The position numbers and the translations under genes are program-made. A DNA stretch of 64,000 bases, taken from Curtobacterium sp. VKM Ac-1376 (GTDB taxonomy: Bacteria; Actinomycetota; Actinomycetes; Actinomycetales; Microbacteriaceae). This document shows positions 27,442 through 36,809 of the stretch, one piece after another; position 1 is the first letter of the stretch, and each line of letters starts with the position of its first letter. The stretch spans positions 62,001 through 126,000 of the forward strand of contig NZ_JADKRV010000006.1 in assembly GCF_015351025.1 (NCBI RefSeq). The letters are read 5' to 3'. Below the pieces are notes generated by a model. That model had not been told where the DNA came from, did no database searches, and was given only the letters and a program-made list of their open reading frames with translations.

Positions 27442-30426
27442 ATGGTGGAGCAGAACAACGACAACACGACCAACGACGAGAACGCGCCGAAGCGCCGGAG
27501 CCGCCTGTTCGGCGGTCGCCGCGCCCGGTCGTCCGGCCAGGAGGCCCGCGGTGACGCCGTGCAGGCACCGCACGTCGACGAGACCCTCGCGCTGACGGGC
27601 CGCGCGGACGCTCGTCCCGCGGCCGGCGCCGGGTCTCCCGACTCGCCGGATTCTCCCGACTCGCCGGATTCACCGGTGTCACCGGTCGGCTCGACCGACA
27701 CTGCGGTGACCGGCACCGGCACCGGTGCGGTCTCCGTCGCGGTCGAGGCCGTCGCCGACCGCGGCGCCGAGCCGCACGACGTGAGCACGCTGACCGGCGA
27801 CCTGCCGGTCGTCCTGGGTGACCAGGCCACGGGCGTGACCGACGGGGTGGAACCGAGCCGGGCCTCCCGTCCGGCCGAGGCCGAGCCGACGACCCGGGCG
27901 AGCACACCCGCTGCGGCCGCCGACGAGCCGTTCGTGCCGAAGGCGACGAGCACGCTCAGCCTGATCTTCCACGCGCCGGTGCTGCCCGAGCTGCCGCAGC
28001 GCGCCCCCCGGTACGACCGTGACCGTGACCGCGACCGCGATGATGACGACCGCTACGAGCGCGAGGACCGCTTCGACCGCGACCGCGACCGCGACCGTGA
28101 CGACCGCGACCGTGACGACCGCGACGAGCAGGCCGGCTCCCGCCGTCGCTCGCGTCGTCGTGGTTCGAGCGCCGAGCGCGAGGCCCGCGAGCCGCGCGAC
28201 CACCAGGAGCCGCGCCGCCGCGAGCCGGAACTCATCACCGAGCCGCAGCGCATCAAGGGCTCGACCCGTCTCGAGGCGAAGAAGCAGCGACGCCGCGACG
28301 GCCGCGACGCCGGACGCCGCCGGCAGGTCGTGAGCGAGGACGAGTTCCTCGCCCGCCGCGAGAGCGTCGACCGCCAGATGATCGTCCGCTCCAGCTCGTC
28401 GACGATCGAGATCGGCGTGCTCGAGGACGGCATCCTCGCCGAGCACTACATCACCAAGTCCGAGAACGTCTCGCTCATCGGCAACGTCTACCTCGGCAAG
28501 GTGCAGAACGTCCTGCCCTCGATGGAGGCAGCGTTCGTCGACATCGGTCGTGGCCGCAACGCCGTGCTGTACGCCGGCGAAGTCGACTGGAACTCCGTCG
28601 AGACCGGCAACCACGGTCGGCGCATCGAAGCCGCGCTCAAGCCGGGCGACAAGGTCCTCGTGCAGGTCACGAAGGACCCGGTCGGCCACAAGGGCGCCCG
28701 TCTCACCAGCCAGATCTCGCTGCCCGGTCGCTACCTGGTCTACGTGCCGAACGGTTCGATGAACGGGATCTCGCGCAAGCTGCCGGACACCGAGCGCGCG
28801 CGCCTGAAGAAGATCCTGAAGGAGGTCCTGCCGGAGCACGCGGGCGTGATCGTGCGCACCGCTGCCGAGGGAGCGACCGAGGAGCAGCTCACCCGCGACG
28901 TGCAGCGCCTGACCAGCCAGTGGGAGGCCATCCAGAAGAAGGTCGCCGGTGGCCAGGCCCCGGTGATGCTGCACTCGGAGCCCGATCTGCTCGTCAAGAT
29001 CGTCCGTGACGTCTTCAACGAGGACTTCACGAAGCTCATCATCGACGGCGAGGCCGCCGGCGGCACCATCGACGAGTACCTGTCAGCCGTGGCGCCCGAC
29101 CTGAAGGACCGCGTCGTGCGGTACGAGGGCCCGGACTCCTTCGAGGAGTACCGCCTGAACGAGCAGATCGACAAGGCGCTCGACCGCAAGGTCTGGCTGC
29201 CCTCCGGTGGCTCGCTCGTCATCGACCGCACCGAGGCCATGACGGTCGTCGACGTGAACACCGGCAAGTTCGTCGGCTCCGGGGGCAACCTGGAAGAGAC
29301 GGTCACGAAGAACAACCTCGAGGCCGCCGAGGAACTCGTCCGCCAGCTCCGCCTGCGCGACATCGGCGGCATCATCGTCGTCGACTTCATCGACATGGTG
29401 CTCGAGGAGAACCGCGACCTCGTGCTCCGCCGCCTGGTCGAGTGCCTGAGCCGCGACCGCACGAAGCACCAGGTCGCGGAGATCACCTCGCTCGGCCTGG
29501 TGCAGATGACCCGCAAGAAGATCGGTGTCGGCCTGCGCGAGTCGCTCGACGAGGTCAACGCCAAGGTCAACGACAACAACGCCGACCCGGGCCCGAGCAA
29601 GGGGCGTCGCAAGGGTCGTGGCGGGAACGGCAACGAGAACGGCCGGTCCGGCGGCAACGGCAACGGCAGCGGGAACTCCGGTTCGGCGGCGTCGTCGAAC
29701 GGGGCCTCGAGCCAGGCGCACCAGATCACCGACGACGTGAAGCACGCGCTGTCGCGGATCGCCGCGTCGACCATCCCGCACGACGAGCAGGACGGCGTCG
29801 GTTCGGCCGTTGCGCCGACCTCGGCGGAGGCACCGACCTCGGCCGACGCGTCGACCGGTACGGACACCAGCGGTGGCGAGCAGTCCACCGGCTCGAAGCG
29901 CCGTCGTCGCGGCCGTGGCGGACGCGGTGGGGAGCAGCAGACCGCTGCCGTCGCCGAGACCGTCGAGGCACCGGAGACCGCTCACGGGTCCGGAGGGGGC
30001 ATCGAGCCGACGGGCACCGCGTCGAAGGGCGCCGCGCCCGGGGCGGTCGCGTCGAAGACCGCCGCCGAGCCGAAGCGCGCCGCGGAGCCCGAGGCCGCCA
30101 CGGAGCCGAAGGCCGCCAAGGCCCCCGCCCGTCGCCGGGTGAGCTCGAGCGCCCCCGTGACCCCGACCGAGAACTCGGTCGCGATCCTGGACATCCCGAT
30201 CGCCGCCGCACCCAAGCGTGAGCCGCGCACGGTCGCACCGGACGCCGAGTCCCTGCTGGACTCGGTGCTCCAGGCGCTGCCCGAGCCGAAGCAGCCGGGG
30301 CAGGGGCGTTCACGCTCCCGCCGGGTCTCGTCGCCGAGCATCAGCGCTCCGGCGACGGCGACCCCGTCGGGGGAGTCGAAGGACGAATCCGACGGTCCTG
30401 ACGGCTCCGTGATCCTGGGGAACTGA
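27442..30426 (+). CDS. rne: Ribonuclease E/G
   Basis: 994 aa. A long disordered N-terminal region (about 1-320) carries SPD repeats, an Arg/Asp repeat tract (encoded near 28018-28128) and basic Arg blocks. The catalytic core follows: the S1 domain starts near residue 345 (GNVYLGKVQNVLPSMEAAFVDIG), with metal-binding Asp604 in VVDVNTG and Asp648 in VVDFIDM. The core ends at LGLVQMTRKKIGVGLRESLDEV without the CxxC zinc-link that normally follows. A long Gly/Asn, then Ala/Glu/Lys-rich tail completes it. ATG 27442 has GAGGAG upstream; a GTG 12 nt earlier is less likely. It processes and degrades RNA in the cytosol. Confidence 0.93.
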   Translation: MVEQNNDNTTNDENAPKRRSRLFGGRRARSSGQEARGDAVQAPHVDETLALTGRADARPAAGAGSPDSPDSPDSPDSPVSPVGSTDTAVTGTGTGAVSVAVEAVADRGAEPHDVSTLTGDLPVVLGDQATGVTDGVEPSRASRPAEAEPTTRASTPAAAADEPFVPKATSTLSLIFHAPVLPELPQRAPRYDRDRDRDRDDDDRYEREDRFDRDRDRDRDDRDRDDRDEQAGSRRRSRRRGSSAEREAREPRDHQEPRRREPELITEPQRIKGSTRLEAKKQRRRDGRDAGRRRQVVSEDEFLARRESVDRQMIVRSSSSTIEIGVLEDGILAEHYITKSENVSLIGNVYLGKVQNVLPSMEAAFVDIGRGRNAVLYAGEVDWNSVETGNHGRRIEAALKPGDKVLVQVTKDPVGHKGARLTSQISLPGRYLVYVPNGSMNGISRKLPDTERARLKKILKEVLPEHAGVIVRTAAEGATEEQLTRDVQRLTSQWEAIQKKVAGGQAPVMLHSEPDLLVKIVRDVFNEDFTKLIIDGEAAGGTIDEYLSAVAPDLKDRVVRYEGPDSFEEYRLNEQIDKALDRKVWLPSGGSLVIDRTEAMTVVDVNTGKFVGSGGNLEETVTKNNLEAAEELVRQLRLRDIGGIIVVDFIDMVLEENRDLVLRRLVECLSRDRTKHQVAEITSLGLVQMTRKKIGVGLRESLDEVNAKVNDNNADPGPSKGRRKGRGGNGNENGRSGGNGNGSGNSGSAASSNGASSQAHQITDDVKHALSRIAASTIPHDEQDGVGSAVAPTSAEAPTSADASTGTDTSGGEQSTGSKRRRRGRGGRGGEQQTAAVAETVEAPETAHGSGGGIEPTGTASKGAAPGAVASKTAAEPKRAAEPEAATEPKAAKAPARRRVSSSAPVTPTENSVAILDIPIAAAPKREPRTVAPDAESLLDSVLQALPEPKQPGQGRSRSRRVSSPSISAPATATPSGESKDESDGPDGSVILGN

Positions 30427-30428
30427 CG

Positions 30429-31349
30429 GTGTCGAACCCGGGCGACCCGCAGCAGCAGCGCGGGTACTACGGTGCGGGCTGGTCACAGCCCGCACCGCCC
30501 GGCCCGGGGGCGCAGCCGAGTGGCGGTCAGCCACCACAGGCCGGCCCCGTACCACCCCACGGACGCCAGCCGGGTGCCGGTGCGCCCTACGCCCCACCGC
30601 GTCCGCCCCGCACCCCGGCCGACCCGCGTCGAGCCTTCGCGCCCGGTGCGTCGGTGACGAACACGGCAGGTGCGCTGATCGCCGTGGTCGCCCTGGTGCT
30701 CGTCGAGTTCGTGTCCGGGCTGTTCGGTCTGCTCGGCACCTCGCTGGTCGTCAACCCGTTCTCGCACTACGGCTCCGCTCCGAGCCTGCTCGGGGGCTTC
30801 ACGACAGGCGTCTTCGCGGCACCGTTCCCCTTCTACGCCGGCGCCTTCCTCGCCCTGGCCTTCCTGACACCGATCGACCGGCGCAGTCCGCTGCCGAAGC
30901 TCCTGCTCCGCGCCGTCCTCGCCGGAGCGGCCGGCACCGTCGCCCTGGCCCTCGTCGGGGTCTTCACGGGTTCGTTCGCCGCGACGAGCTCCGGCGGCTC
31001 ACGGCTCGTCATCGACGTCCTCACCAGGCCGCTGCAGAACGGCGTGCCGTTCACGGTCATGCTCCTGGCGACCGCCACCGCCGCCTGGCTCTGGCTGGGG
31101 CGCCCCCGCCGTGCCCGTGGTGGCACGCCGGCGTCCGGCCTGCCCGGGACCGTCCGGCCGGCCGACGCCGTCCCGCCGGCGACCGTGCACCCCTCGCAGC
31201 AGCCGCAGCAGCAGCCTCCGGCGCCGTACGGCCAGGGGCTCGTCCGGCCGGACCCCCGTGGTCAGTACGGCGGTCAGTACGGTGCACAGCCGCCGACGGG
31301 CCAGCAGCAACCCCCGGTCAACCCCTGGGGCCCTCCCGCGCCCCGCTGA
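30429..31349 (+). CDS. Pro/Gln-rich tailed membrane protein of unknown function
   Basis: 306 aa. A Pro/Gly/Gln-rich N-terminal tail (about 75 residues) is followed by four predicted membrane helices (roughly 75-215) and a second Pro/Gln-rich cytosolic tail with QYGGQYG repeats. GTG start 2 nt after the rne stop, so it is co-transcribed with rne. No enzymatic motif is visible. Tails of this kind are common in actinobacterial envelope proteins. Function unknown. Confidence 0.8.
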   Translation: MSNPGDPQQQRGYYGAGWSQPAPPGPGAQPSGGQPPQAGPVPPHGRQPGAGAPYAPPRPPRTPADPRRAFAPGASVTNTAGALIAVVALVLVEFVSGLFGLLGTSLVVNPFSHYGSAPSLLGGFTTGVFAAPFPFYAGAFLALAFLTPIDRRSPLPKLLLRAVLAGAAGTVALALVGVFTGSFAATSSGGSRLVIDVLTRPLQNGVPFTVMLLATATAAWLWLGRPRRARGGTPASGLPGTVRPADAVPPATVHPSQQPQQQPPAPYGQGLVRPDPRGQYGGQYGAQPPTGQQQPPVNPWGPPAPR

Positions 31350-31363
31350 GCCCGACGCGTGTG

Positions 31364-31464
31364 CCTCGCACCGTGCGAGGCCCCGCCGCGTGCCCGAGAC
31401 CCCGTGCGAGGTTCCGTACGCCGTGCGACCGCCTCCGCGTCGCACCGAGCGCGGAACCTCGCAC
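31364..31464. repeat. GTGCGAGG-type palindromic element, intergenic copy
   Basis: It begins with the same 17-bp palindrome CCTCGCACCGTGCGAGG (31364-31380) as the 12.3-kb copy. A nested hairpin follows with outer arms GTGCGAGGTTCCG (31404-31416) and CGGAACCTCGCAC (31452-31464) and inner arms GTGCGAC/GTCGCAC. A further CGCACCGTGCGAGG occurs at about 31492-31505. Confidence 0.8.
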
Positions 31465-31506
31465 CGTTCGCGTCGCTCTGCGAGCCGGCCCCGCACCGTG
31501 CGAGGT

Positions 31507-31541
31507 GCCTGGCGGGGCGGACCCGCGCCGGGCCTCCAGGC
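31507..31541. terminator. Degenerate hairpin between the membrane protein and DUF4031 genes
   Basis: The right arm GCGCCGGGCCTCCAGGC is identical to that of the proP terminator, but the left arm (GCCTGGCGGGGCGG) carries several mismatches. Confidence 0.45.
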
Positions 31542-31555
31542 CGCCTGACGCGCCG

Positions 31556-31828
31556 TCAGCGCGCGCGCTTGTCCCGCTGTGCCACGCGCAGGCCGCTGCG
31601 GATGAGCCGCAGCACGAGCTCGCGACCGGTCACCGCGGAGGCACCGGCAGCCACCAGTTCGTCGTACCGCGAGAGCGGGACGTCGTAGTGGTCGTGGTCG
31701 AACGCGCGGCGTGGAACCCCGGCCCGTGCAGCGAACGCGTGCAGCTCCGCGTAGGATTCATCACTGACGAGGTGCGACCACAGTGTGTCGTGGGCGGGCC
31801 ACGTCGGTGGGTCGATCAACACGGTCAC
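31556..31828 (-). CDS. DUF4031 protein
   Basis: 90 aa, the full family length: starts [23 protein letters not shown] and contains [10 protein letters not shown] and [12 protein letters not shown], all typical of DUF4031. GTG 31828 is preceded by TACGAT at exactly 6 nt, suggesting a leaderless message; the frame is open upstream without similarity. Conserved His, Asp and Trp residues suggest an enzyme or metal site, but function is unknown. It is divergent from the rplU promoter. Confidence 0.85.
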   Translation of the reverse strand: MTVLIDPPTWPAHDTLWSHLVSDESYAELHAFAARAGVPRRAFDHDHYDVPLSRYDELVAAGASAVTGRELVLRLIRSGLRVAQRDKRAR

Positions 31829-31853
31829 CGGGCAATCGTACGTGTGTCGCCGT

Positions 31854-31883
31854 TTGACCGAACCCAGGTGGATCGAGTATTCT
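31854..31883 (+). promoter_or_regulatory. Strong promoter of rplU-rpmA
   Basis: TTGACC (31854-31859) and TATTCT (31878-31883) with an 18-bp spacer, close to the housekeeping consensus. It gives a leader of about 115 nt before rplU. Confidence 0.75.
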
Positions 31884-32006
31884 CGGTCCCTGGTGCCAGC
31901 GGGCCGTTCTGCCTGCGTCGCCGATCGGGCCCGGCCTCCGGGAGCCGCTCGTGCAGAAGTGGGCACCCGAGACTTCCCTCAAGCAGAGTTACGTAAGGAT
32001 TTCCAC

Positions 32007-32315
32007 GTGGTTTACGCAGTAGTGCGCGCCGGCGGCCGTCAGGAGAAGGTCGAGGTCGGCACCATCCTGACCATCGACCGTGCCAAGGCGGACGACAAGG
32101 GCAACATCGACCTCGCCCCCGTGCTCCTCGTGGACGGTGACAAGATCACGTCGGCGGCTTCCGAGCTCGCGAACGTGACGGTCACCGCCGAGGTGCTCGA
32201 CGACCTCCGTGGTCCCAAGGTCATCATCCAGAAGTTCAAGAACAAGACCGGGTACAAGAAGCGCCAGGGTTTCCGCGCTGAGCTGACCCGCGTCAAGATC
32301 ACCAAGATCGCGTAA
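32007..32315 (+). CDS. rplU: 50S ribosomal protein L21
   Basis: 102 aa, standard length, starting [19 protein letters not shown] and ending with the L21 signature [29 protein letters not shown] start with AAGGA upstream; the frame is open before this point but the family starts here. First gene of the rplU-rpmA pair, with a strong promoter. Confidence 0.98.
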   Translation: MVYAVVRAGGRQEKVEVGTILTIDRAKADDKGNIDLAPVLLVDGDKITSAASELANVTVTAEVLDDLRGPKVIIQKFKNKTGYKKRQGFRAELTRVKITKIA

Positions 32316-32327
32316 GGGAGTCAGCTC

Positions 32328-32579
32328 ATGGCACACAAGAAGGGTGCGAGTTCCACTCGCAACGGTCGTGACTCGAACGCACAGCGCCTCGGCGTGAAGC
32401 GTTTCGGTGGCGAGGTCGTCAACGCTGGCGAGATCATCGTCCGCCAGCGCGGAACCCACTTCCACCCGGGCGCCAACGTCGGCCGCGGTGGCGACGACAC
32501 GCTGTTCGCCCTCTCGGCCGGTTCGGTCGAGTTCGGCACCAAGGGTGGCCGCAAGGTCATCAACATCGTCAACGCGTAG
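32328..32579 (+). CDS. rpmA: 50S ribosomal protein L27
   Basis: 83 aa, full length: [52 protein letters not shown]. The N-terminus begins directly with the mature AHKKG form and has no cleaved extension as seen in Firmicutes. 12 nt after rplU. Confidence 0.98.
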   Translation: MAHKKGASSTRNGRDSNAQRLGVKRFGGEVVNAGEIIVRQRGTHFHPGANVGRGGDDTLFALSAGSVEFGTKGGRKVINIVNA

Positions 32580-32595
32580 TCGTTCGATCGACTGC

Positions 32596-32637
32596 AGCGG
32601 GAGGGGCGGGCCGAGTGCCTGCCCCTCCTTCGCTTTT
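32596..32637 (+). terminator. Intrinsic terminator after rpmA
   Basis: GAGGGGCGGG pairs with CCTGCCCCTC (one wobble, 7-nt loop), with weaker flanking pairs, followed by TTTT. Confidence 0.8.
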
Positions 32638-32683
32638 CCCGCCGACGTTCCCGTCGGCACAACGAAATTCCAGGAGTGGACCC

Positions 32684-34228
32684 ATGGCGACATTCGTCGA
32701 CCGCGTGACCCTGCACCTCAGCGCGGGGCACGGCGGCAACGGCTGCGTGTCGGTCCGCCGTGAGAAGTTCAAGCCCCTCGCGGGGCCCGACGGCGGCAAC
32801 GGCGGTGACGGCGGCGACATCGTGCTCGTGGCCGATCCGCAGGTGACGACGCTGCTCGGCTACCACCGCTCGCCGCACCGTTCGTCCAAGAACGGGCAGC
32901 CCGGCATGGGCGACCACCGCAGCGGCGTCAGCGGCGAGGAGCTCGAGCTCCCGATGCCGGTCGGCACCGTCGTGTACGACGAGTCCGGCGAGGTCATCGC
33001 CGACCTGACCGAACCCGGCATGCGCGTCATCGTCGCCCCGGGCGGGCAGGGTGGCCTCGGCAACGCGGCGCTCTCCACCACGAAGCGCAAGGCCCCCGGC
33101 TTCGCGCTCCTCGGAACCGAGGGCTGGGCCGGTGACATCAGCCTCGAGCTGAAGACCATCGCCGACGTCGCCCTGGTCGGGTTCCCGAGCGCGGGCAAGT
33201 CCTCGCTCATCGCGGCGATCTCCGCCGCCAAGCCGAAGATCGCGGACTACCCGTTCACGACGCTCACCCCGAACCTCGGTGTCGTCGAGTCCGGCGACAC
33301 CCGCTTCACCGTCGCTGACGTCCCCGGCCTGATCGAGGGCGCGTCCGAGGGCAAGGGCCTCGGCCTCGAGTTCCTGCGCCACGTCGAGCGCTGTGAGGCG
33401 CTCCTGCACGTCATCGACTGCGCCACGCTCGATCCGGGCCGCGACCCGATCAGCGACCTCGACGTCATCCTCGGTGAACTCGAGCGCTACCCGGTCCCCG
33501 AGGGTCAGGTGCCGCTGCTCGAGCGCCCGCAACTCATCGCCCTCAACAAGGTCGACGTGCCCGAGGCGCAGGAGCTCGCCGACTTCGTGACTGCCGAGCT
33601 CGAGGGCCGCGGCTACCGCGTCTTCCCGATCTCGACCGCGTCCCGCAAGGGCCTGCGCGAGCTGACGTTCGCGATGGCAGACGTCGTCGAGCAGGCACGC
33701 GCCTCCCGTGCGGCCGAGCCGGTGCCGGAGCGCATCGTCCTGCGCCCCCGTTCGGTCAACGAGAAGCCCTTCACCGTGCGCGCCGAGGGCGGCGAGGAAC
33801 ACCGCTTCTACCGCGTCCGCGGTGCCAAGCCGGAGCGCTGGGTCCAGCAGACCGACTTCACCAACGAAGAGGCGATCGGCTACCTGGCCGACCGGCTCGC
33901 GAAGCTCGGCGTCGAGGACGGCCTGTTCAAGGCCGGAGCCGTCGCCGGGTCCACCGTCGTCATCGGCGGCGACGGCGGCATGGTGTTCGACTGGGAGCCG
34001 ACCCTCACCTCGACCGCGGAGCTCATCACGAGCGCCCGCGGGACCGACGCGCGCATCGGCGCGACCTCGCGGCCGACCCGCAACGAGCGCCGCGAGGAGT
34101 ACTTCGAGCGGATGGACGGCAAGGCTGCCGCCCGTGCCGAGCTGGAGCAGGAGCGCGTCTCCGGCCTCTGGGCGGACGACGACGTCGTGACCAGCGACCA
34201 GCTCGAGACCGGCGACCAGAAGGACTGA
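32684..34228 (+). CDS. obg: GTPase Obg/CgtA
   Basis: 514 aa. The N-terminal glycine-rich Obg fold (about 1-158) is followed by a GTPase domain with G1 GFPSAGKS (166-173), G3 DVPGLIEGA and G4 NKVD. A C-terminal OCT domain (about 350-430) and a charged Arg/Glu-rich tail complete it. It acts in 50S assembly and the stringent/growth response. ATG with CAGGAG upstream. proB follows after 7 nt, so the two are co-transcribed. Confidence 0.97.
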   Translation: MATFVDRVTLHLSAGHGGNGCVSVRREKFKPLAGPDGGNGGDGGDIVLVADPQVTTLLGYHRSPHRSSKNGQPGMGDHRSGVSGEELELPMPVGTVVYDESGEVIADLTEPGMRVIVAPGGQGGLGNAALSTTKRKAPGFALLGTEGWAGDISLELKTIADVALVGFPSAGKSSLIAAISAAKPKIADYPFTTLTPNLGVVESGDTRFTVADVPGLIEGASEGKGLGLEFLRHVERCEALLHVIDCATLDPGRDPISDLDVILGELERYPVPEGQVPLLERPQLIALNKVDVPEAQELADFVTAELEGRGYRVFPISTASRKGLRELTFAMADVVEQARASRAAEPVPERIVLRPRSVNEKPFTVRAEGGEEHRFYRVRGAKPERWVQQTDFTNEEAIGYLADRLAKLGVEDGLFKAGAVAGSTVVIGGDGGMVFDWEPTLTSTAELITSARGTDARIGATSRPTRNERREEYFERMDGKAAARAELEQERVSGLWADDDVVTSDQLETGDQKD

Positions 34229-34235
34229 CCGCGGC

Positions 34236-35054
34236 ATGACCGACACGACCGCCCGCACCGACCTCGGACCCGTCACCCGGCGCGAGGACATCCCGCGTGC
34301 GCGGCGGATCGTGGTCAAGGTCGGGTCGTCGTCGGTCAGTGGTGACGCAGCCGGCCAGATCGGCCCTCTCGTCGACGCCCTGGCGGCCGCGTACGGTCGG
34401 GGCACCGAGGTCGTCCTGGTGTCCTCCGGCGCGATCGCGACCGGATTCCCGTTCCTCGGACTCGAGGGACGACCGGACGACCTCGCCACCCAGCAGGCAG
34501 CGGCGGCCACCGGGCAGAACGTCCTGATGTTCCGTTACCAGAAGGAACTCGACCGCCACGGAGTCGTCGCCGCGCAGATCCTGCTCACCGCAGGTGACCT
34601 GCAGAACCCGACGCACCGGGTGAACGCGCAGCGGGCCATCGACCGGCTGCTCGCCCTGCGGGTGCTGCCGATCGTCAACGAGAACGACACCGTCGCCACG
34701 CACGAGATCCGCTTCGGCGACAACGACCGACTCGCCGCCCTCGTGGCGCGGCTGCTCGGAGCCGACGCCCTCGTGCTGCTCTCCGATGTCGAGGCGCTCT
34801 ACACGGCGCCCCCGGAGCAGCCCGGAGCGACCCGCATCGACGAGGTCCCGTTCGGCGACGAGCTCGCCGGCGTCACCTTCGGCTCCATCGGCAAGGCCGG
34901 CGTCGGCACCGGGGGAGCGGGGACGAAGGTCGCCGCCGCGCGGCTCGCGGCCGAGGCCGGCACCGCGGTGCTCGTGACCGCCACGGCGCTCGTCGACCGC
35001 GCGCTCGCGGGGGAGCACCTCGGCACCTGGTTCCACGCCGCGCCGCGTCCCTGA
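34236..35054 (+). CDS. proB: Glutamate 5-kinase without PUA domain
   Basis: 272 aa amino-acid kinase domain only: VVKVGSSSVS, LVSSGAIATGF, PIVNENDTVATHEIRFGDNDRLAA and GGAGTKVAAARLA are clear ProB motifs. It phosphorylates glutamate in the first step of proline synthesis. The C-terminal PUA domain (about 100 residues) present in E. coli ProB is missing; the stop follows soon after the kinase end and no PUA-like sequence is seen in the 236-bp gap to proA. Proline feedback may therefore differ. Confidence 0.94.
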   Translation: MTDTTARTDLGPVTRREDIPRARRIVVKVGSSSVSGDAAGQIGPLVDALAAAYGRGTEVVLVSSGAIATGFPFLGLEGRPDDLATQQAAAATGQNVLMFRYQKELDRHGVVAAQILLTAGDLQNPTHRVNAQRAIDRLLALRVLPIVNENDTVATHEIRFGDNDRLAALVARLLGADALVLLSDVEALYTAPPEQPGATRIDEVPFGDELAGVTFGSIGKAGVGTGGAGTKVAAARLAAEAGTAVLVTATALVDRALAGEHLGTWFHAAPRP

Positions 35055-35278
35055 CACGGGTCGCGGCCGAGCCGTCGGCGGGCCCAATCGGTCACGACTC
35101 CCCGTCGGGACGACGTCGAGTGGTCGGGAGTCGCCGGCGCGGGTGGCGCGCAGCGACGATCTGCGACCAGTTGGCGGGCGGGGCACGACGTGTCGCGACC
35201 GGTCGGTCGGCGCAGTGTGCACGAGCCTGGAGGCACGGCGTGCGTCCGTCACGCCCGTCACGAACCGAGGGGCGCGCC

Positions 35279-35284
35279 TAGGAT
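35279..35284 (+). promoter_or_regulatory. Leaderless-type -10 of proA
   Basis: TAGGAT ends 6 nt before the proA ATG (35291) with no competing ribosome site. It implies that proA has its own promoter despite lying downstream of obg-proB. Confidence 0.6.
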
Positions 35285-35290
35285 CGGAGC

Positions 35291-36556
35291 ATGTCGCTGC
35301 CCGCGCCCGCCCCGACCCTGACCGACAAGCTCGTCGCCGCCCGTGCCGCGTCGTCGGCCCTCGCCACCGCGACGACTGGGGTCAAGGACGCCGCGCTCGT
35401 TGCCATCGCGTCGGCGGTCCGCGCGGCGACGGACGAGATCGTCGCCGCGAACCACGGTGATCTGGTGGCCGGCGAGGAGAGCGGGCTGTCGTCCGGGCTG
35501 GTCGACCGCCTGCGGCTCGACCCCGCTCGCACCGAGGCGCTGGCCGCCGCGGTGGAGCACGTCGTCGGGCTCACCGACCCGGTGGGCGAGCACGTGCGCG
35601 GGTCGCAGCTGGCCAACGGGCTGCAGCTCACCCAGGTGCGCGTGCCGTTCGGCGTCGTCGGGGCGATCTACGAGGCCCGCCCGAACGTCACGGTCGACAT
35701 CGCGTCGCTCGCGCTGAAGTCGGGCAACGCCGTCGTGCTCCGCGGGGGATCGGCGGCGCAGCGGACCAACGCGGTGCTCGTCGCCCGGATCCAGGACGCC
35801 GTCGAGTCGGTCGGCCTGCCGCGCGAGCTCGTGCAGACCATCGACGAGTTCGGTCGCGCCGGAGCCACGGAGCTCATGCGCGCCCGCGGCCTGGTCGACG
35901 TCCTCATCCCGCGGGGGAGCGCCACGCTCATCCAGACCGTCGTGACCGAGTCGCAGGTGCCCGTGATCGAGACCGGCGCGGGCGTCGTGCACGTGTTCCT
36001 CGATGCGTCGGCCCCGGAACAGCGTGCCGTCGACATCGTCCTGAACAGCAAGGTGCAGCGGCCGAGCGTGTGCAACGCCCTCGAGACCCTCCTGGTGCAC
36101 GAGGCGGCGGCCGAGCGGCTCCTGCCGGTGCTCGCGGAACGGCTCCGTGCCTCCGGTGTGACCCTGCGGGGCGACGACGCCACGCGCGCGATCGTGCCCG
36201 GCGTGCTCCGGGCCACCGACGACGACTGGGGCACCGAGTCGATGGACCTCGACCTGTCGATCCGCGTCGTGACGGACGTCGACGCCGCGATGGCCCACAT
36301 CGCGCGGTGGTCCACGCACCACACCGAGTCGATCGTCACGAACGACGTCGACACCGCCGAGCGCTTCCTGGCAGCGGTCGACTCGGCGGTCGTGATGGTG
36401 AACGCCTCGACCCGGTTCACCGACGGCGGTGAGTTCGGCTTCGGCGCCGAGGTGGGCATCTCCACGCAGAAGCTGCACGCTCGCGGACCGATGGGCCTGC
36501 CCGAACTGACGAGCACGAAGTGGATCGTGCGCGGCCACGGGCAGATCCGCGGCTAG
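35291..36556 (+). CDS. proA: Gamma-glutamyl phosphate reductase
   Basis: 421 aa, aldehyde-dehydrogenase fold. Catalytic Cys261 in QRPSVCNALETLL; PFGVVGAIYEARPNVTVD and the GGEFGFGAEVGISTQK C-terminal signature are present. It makes glutamate semialdehyde with NADPH, the second step of proline synthesis. It is separated from proB by 236 bp holding only GC-rich inverted repeats (for example GACTCCC/GGGAGTC near 35096 and 35133). TAGGAT 6 nt before the ATG suggests independent leaderless expression. Confidence 0.96.
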   Translation: MSLPAPAPTLTDKLVAARAASSALATATTGVKDAALVAIASAVRAATDEIVAANHGDLVAGEESGLSSGLVDRLRLDPARTEALAAAVEHVVGLTDPVGEHVRGSQLANGLQLTQVRVPFGVVGAIYEARPNVTVDIASLALKSGNAVVLRGGSAAQRTNAVLVARIQDAVESVGLPRELVQTIDEFGRAGATELMRARGLVDVLIPRGSATLIQTVVTESQVPVIETGAGVVHVFLDASAPEQRAVDIVLNSKVQRPSVCNALETLLVHEAAAERLLPVLAERLRASGVTLRGDDATRAIVPGVLRATDDDWGTESMDLDLSIRVVTDVDAAMAHIARWSTHHTESIVTNDVDTAERFLAAVDSAVVMVNASTRFTDGGEFGFGAEVGISTQKLHARGPMGLPELTSTKWIVRGHGQIRG

Positions 36557-36597
36557 ACTGAACGGCGTCTTTCCCCGACGAAACGGAGCACCGAACG

Positions 36598-36798
36598 ATG
36601 ACCTTCCTCGCAGAAGCTGCGGAGCACGCCTCCGGCGCCCCCGCGTTCGTCTTCCCCCTCGTCGGCGCGCTCTTCTTCATCTTCCTGGGCTTCGTCACCT
36701 GGAGCTTCCGTGACGTGGCCTACCGCCACTCCCAGAAGTTCGAGGCCACCCGCCACCACGAGACGGGTGTCGACGAGTTCGGTCACACCAAGATCTGA
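36598..36798 (+). CDS. Small single-helix membrane protein
   Basis: 66 aa. One membrane helix (about residues 16-37, [21 protein letters not shown]) is followed by a polar, His-rich tail ([24 protein letters not shown]). ATG with GGAG upstream. The sequence TAGACT (36554-36559), whose first three bases are the proA stop codon, is a plausible -10. It sits 11 nt before nadD, so they are probably co-transcribed. Function unknown. Confidence 0.8.
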   Translation: MTFLAEAAEHASGAPAFVFPLVGALFFIFLGFVTWSFRDVAYRHSQKFEATRHHETGVDEFGHTKI

Positions 36799-36809
36799 CC
36801 ACCCACTCG

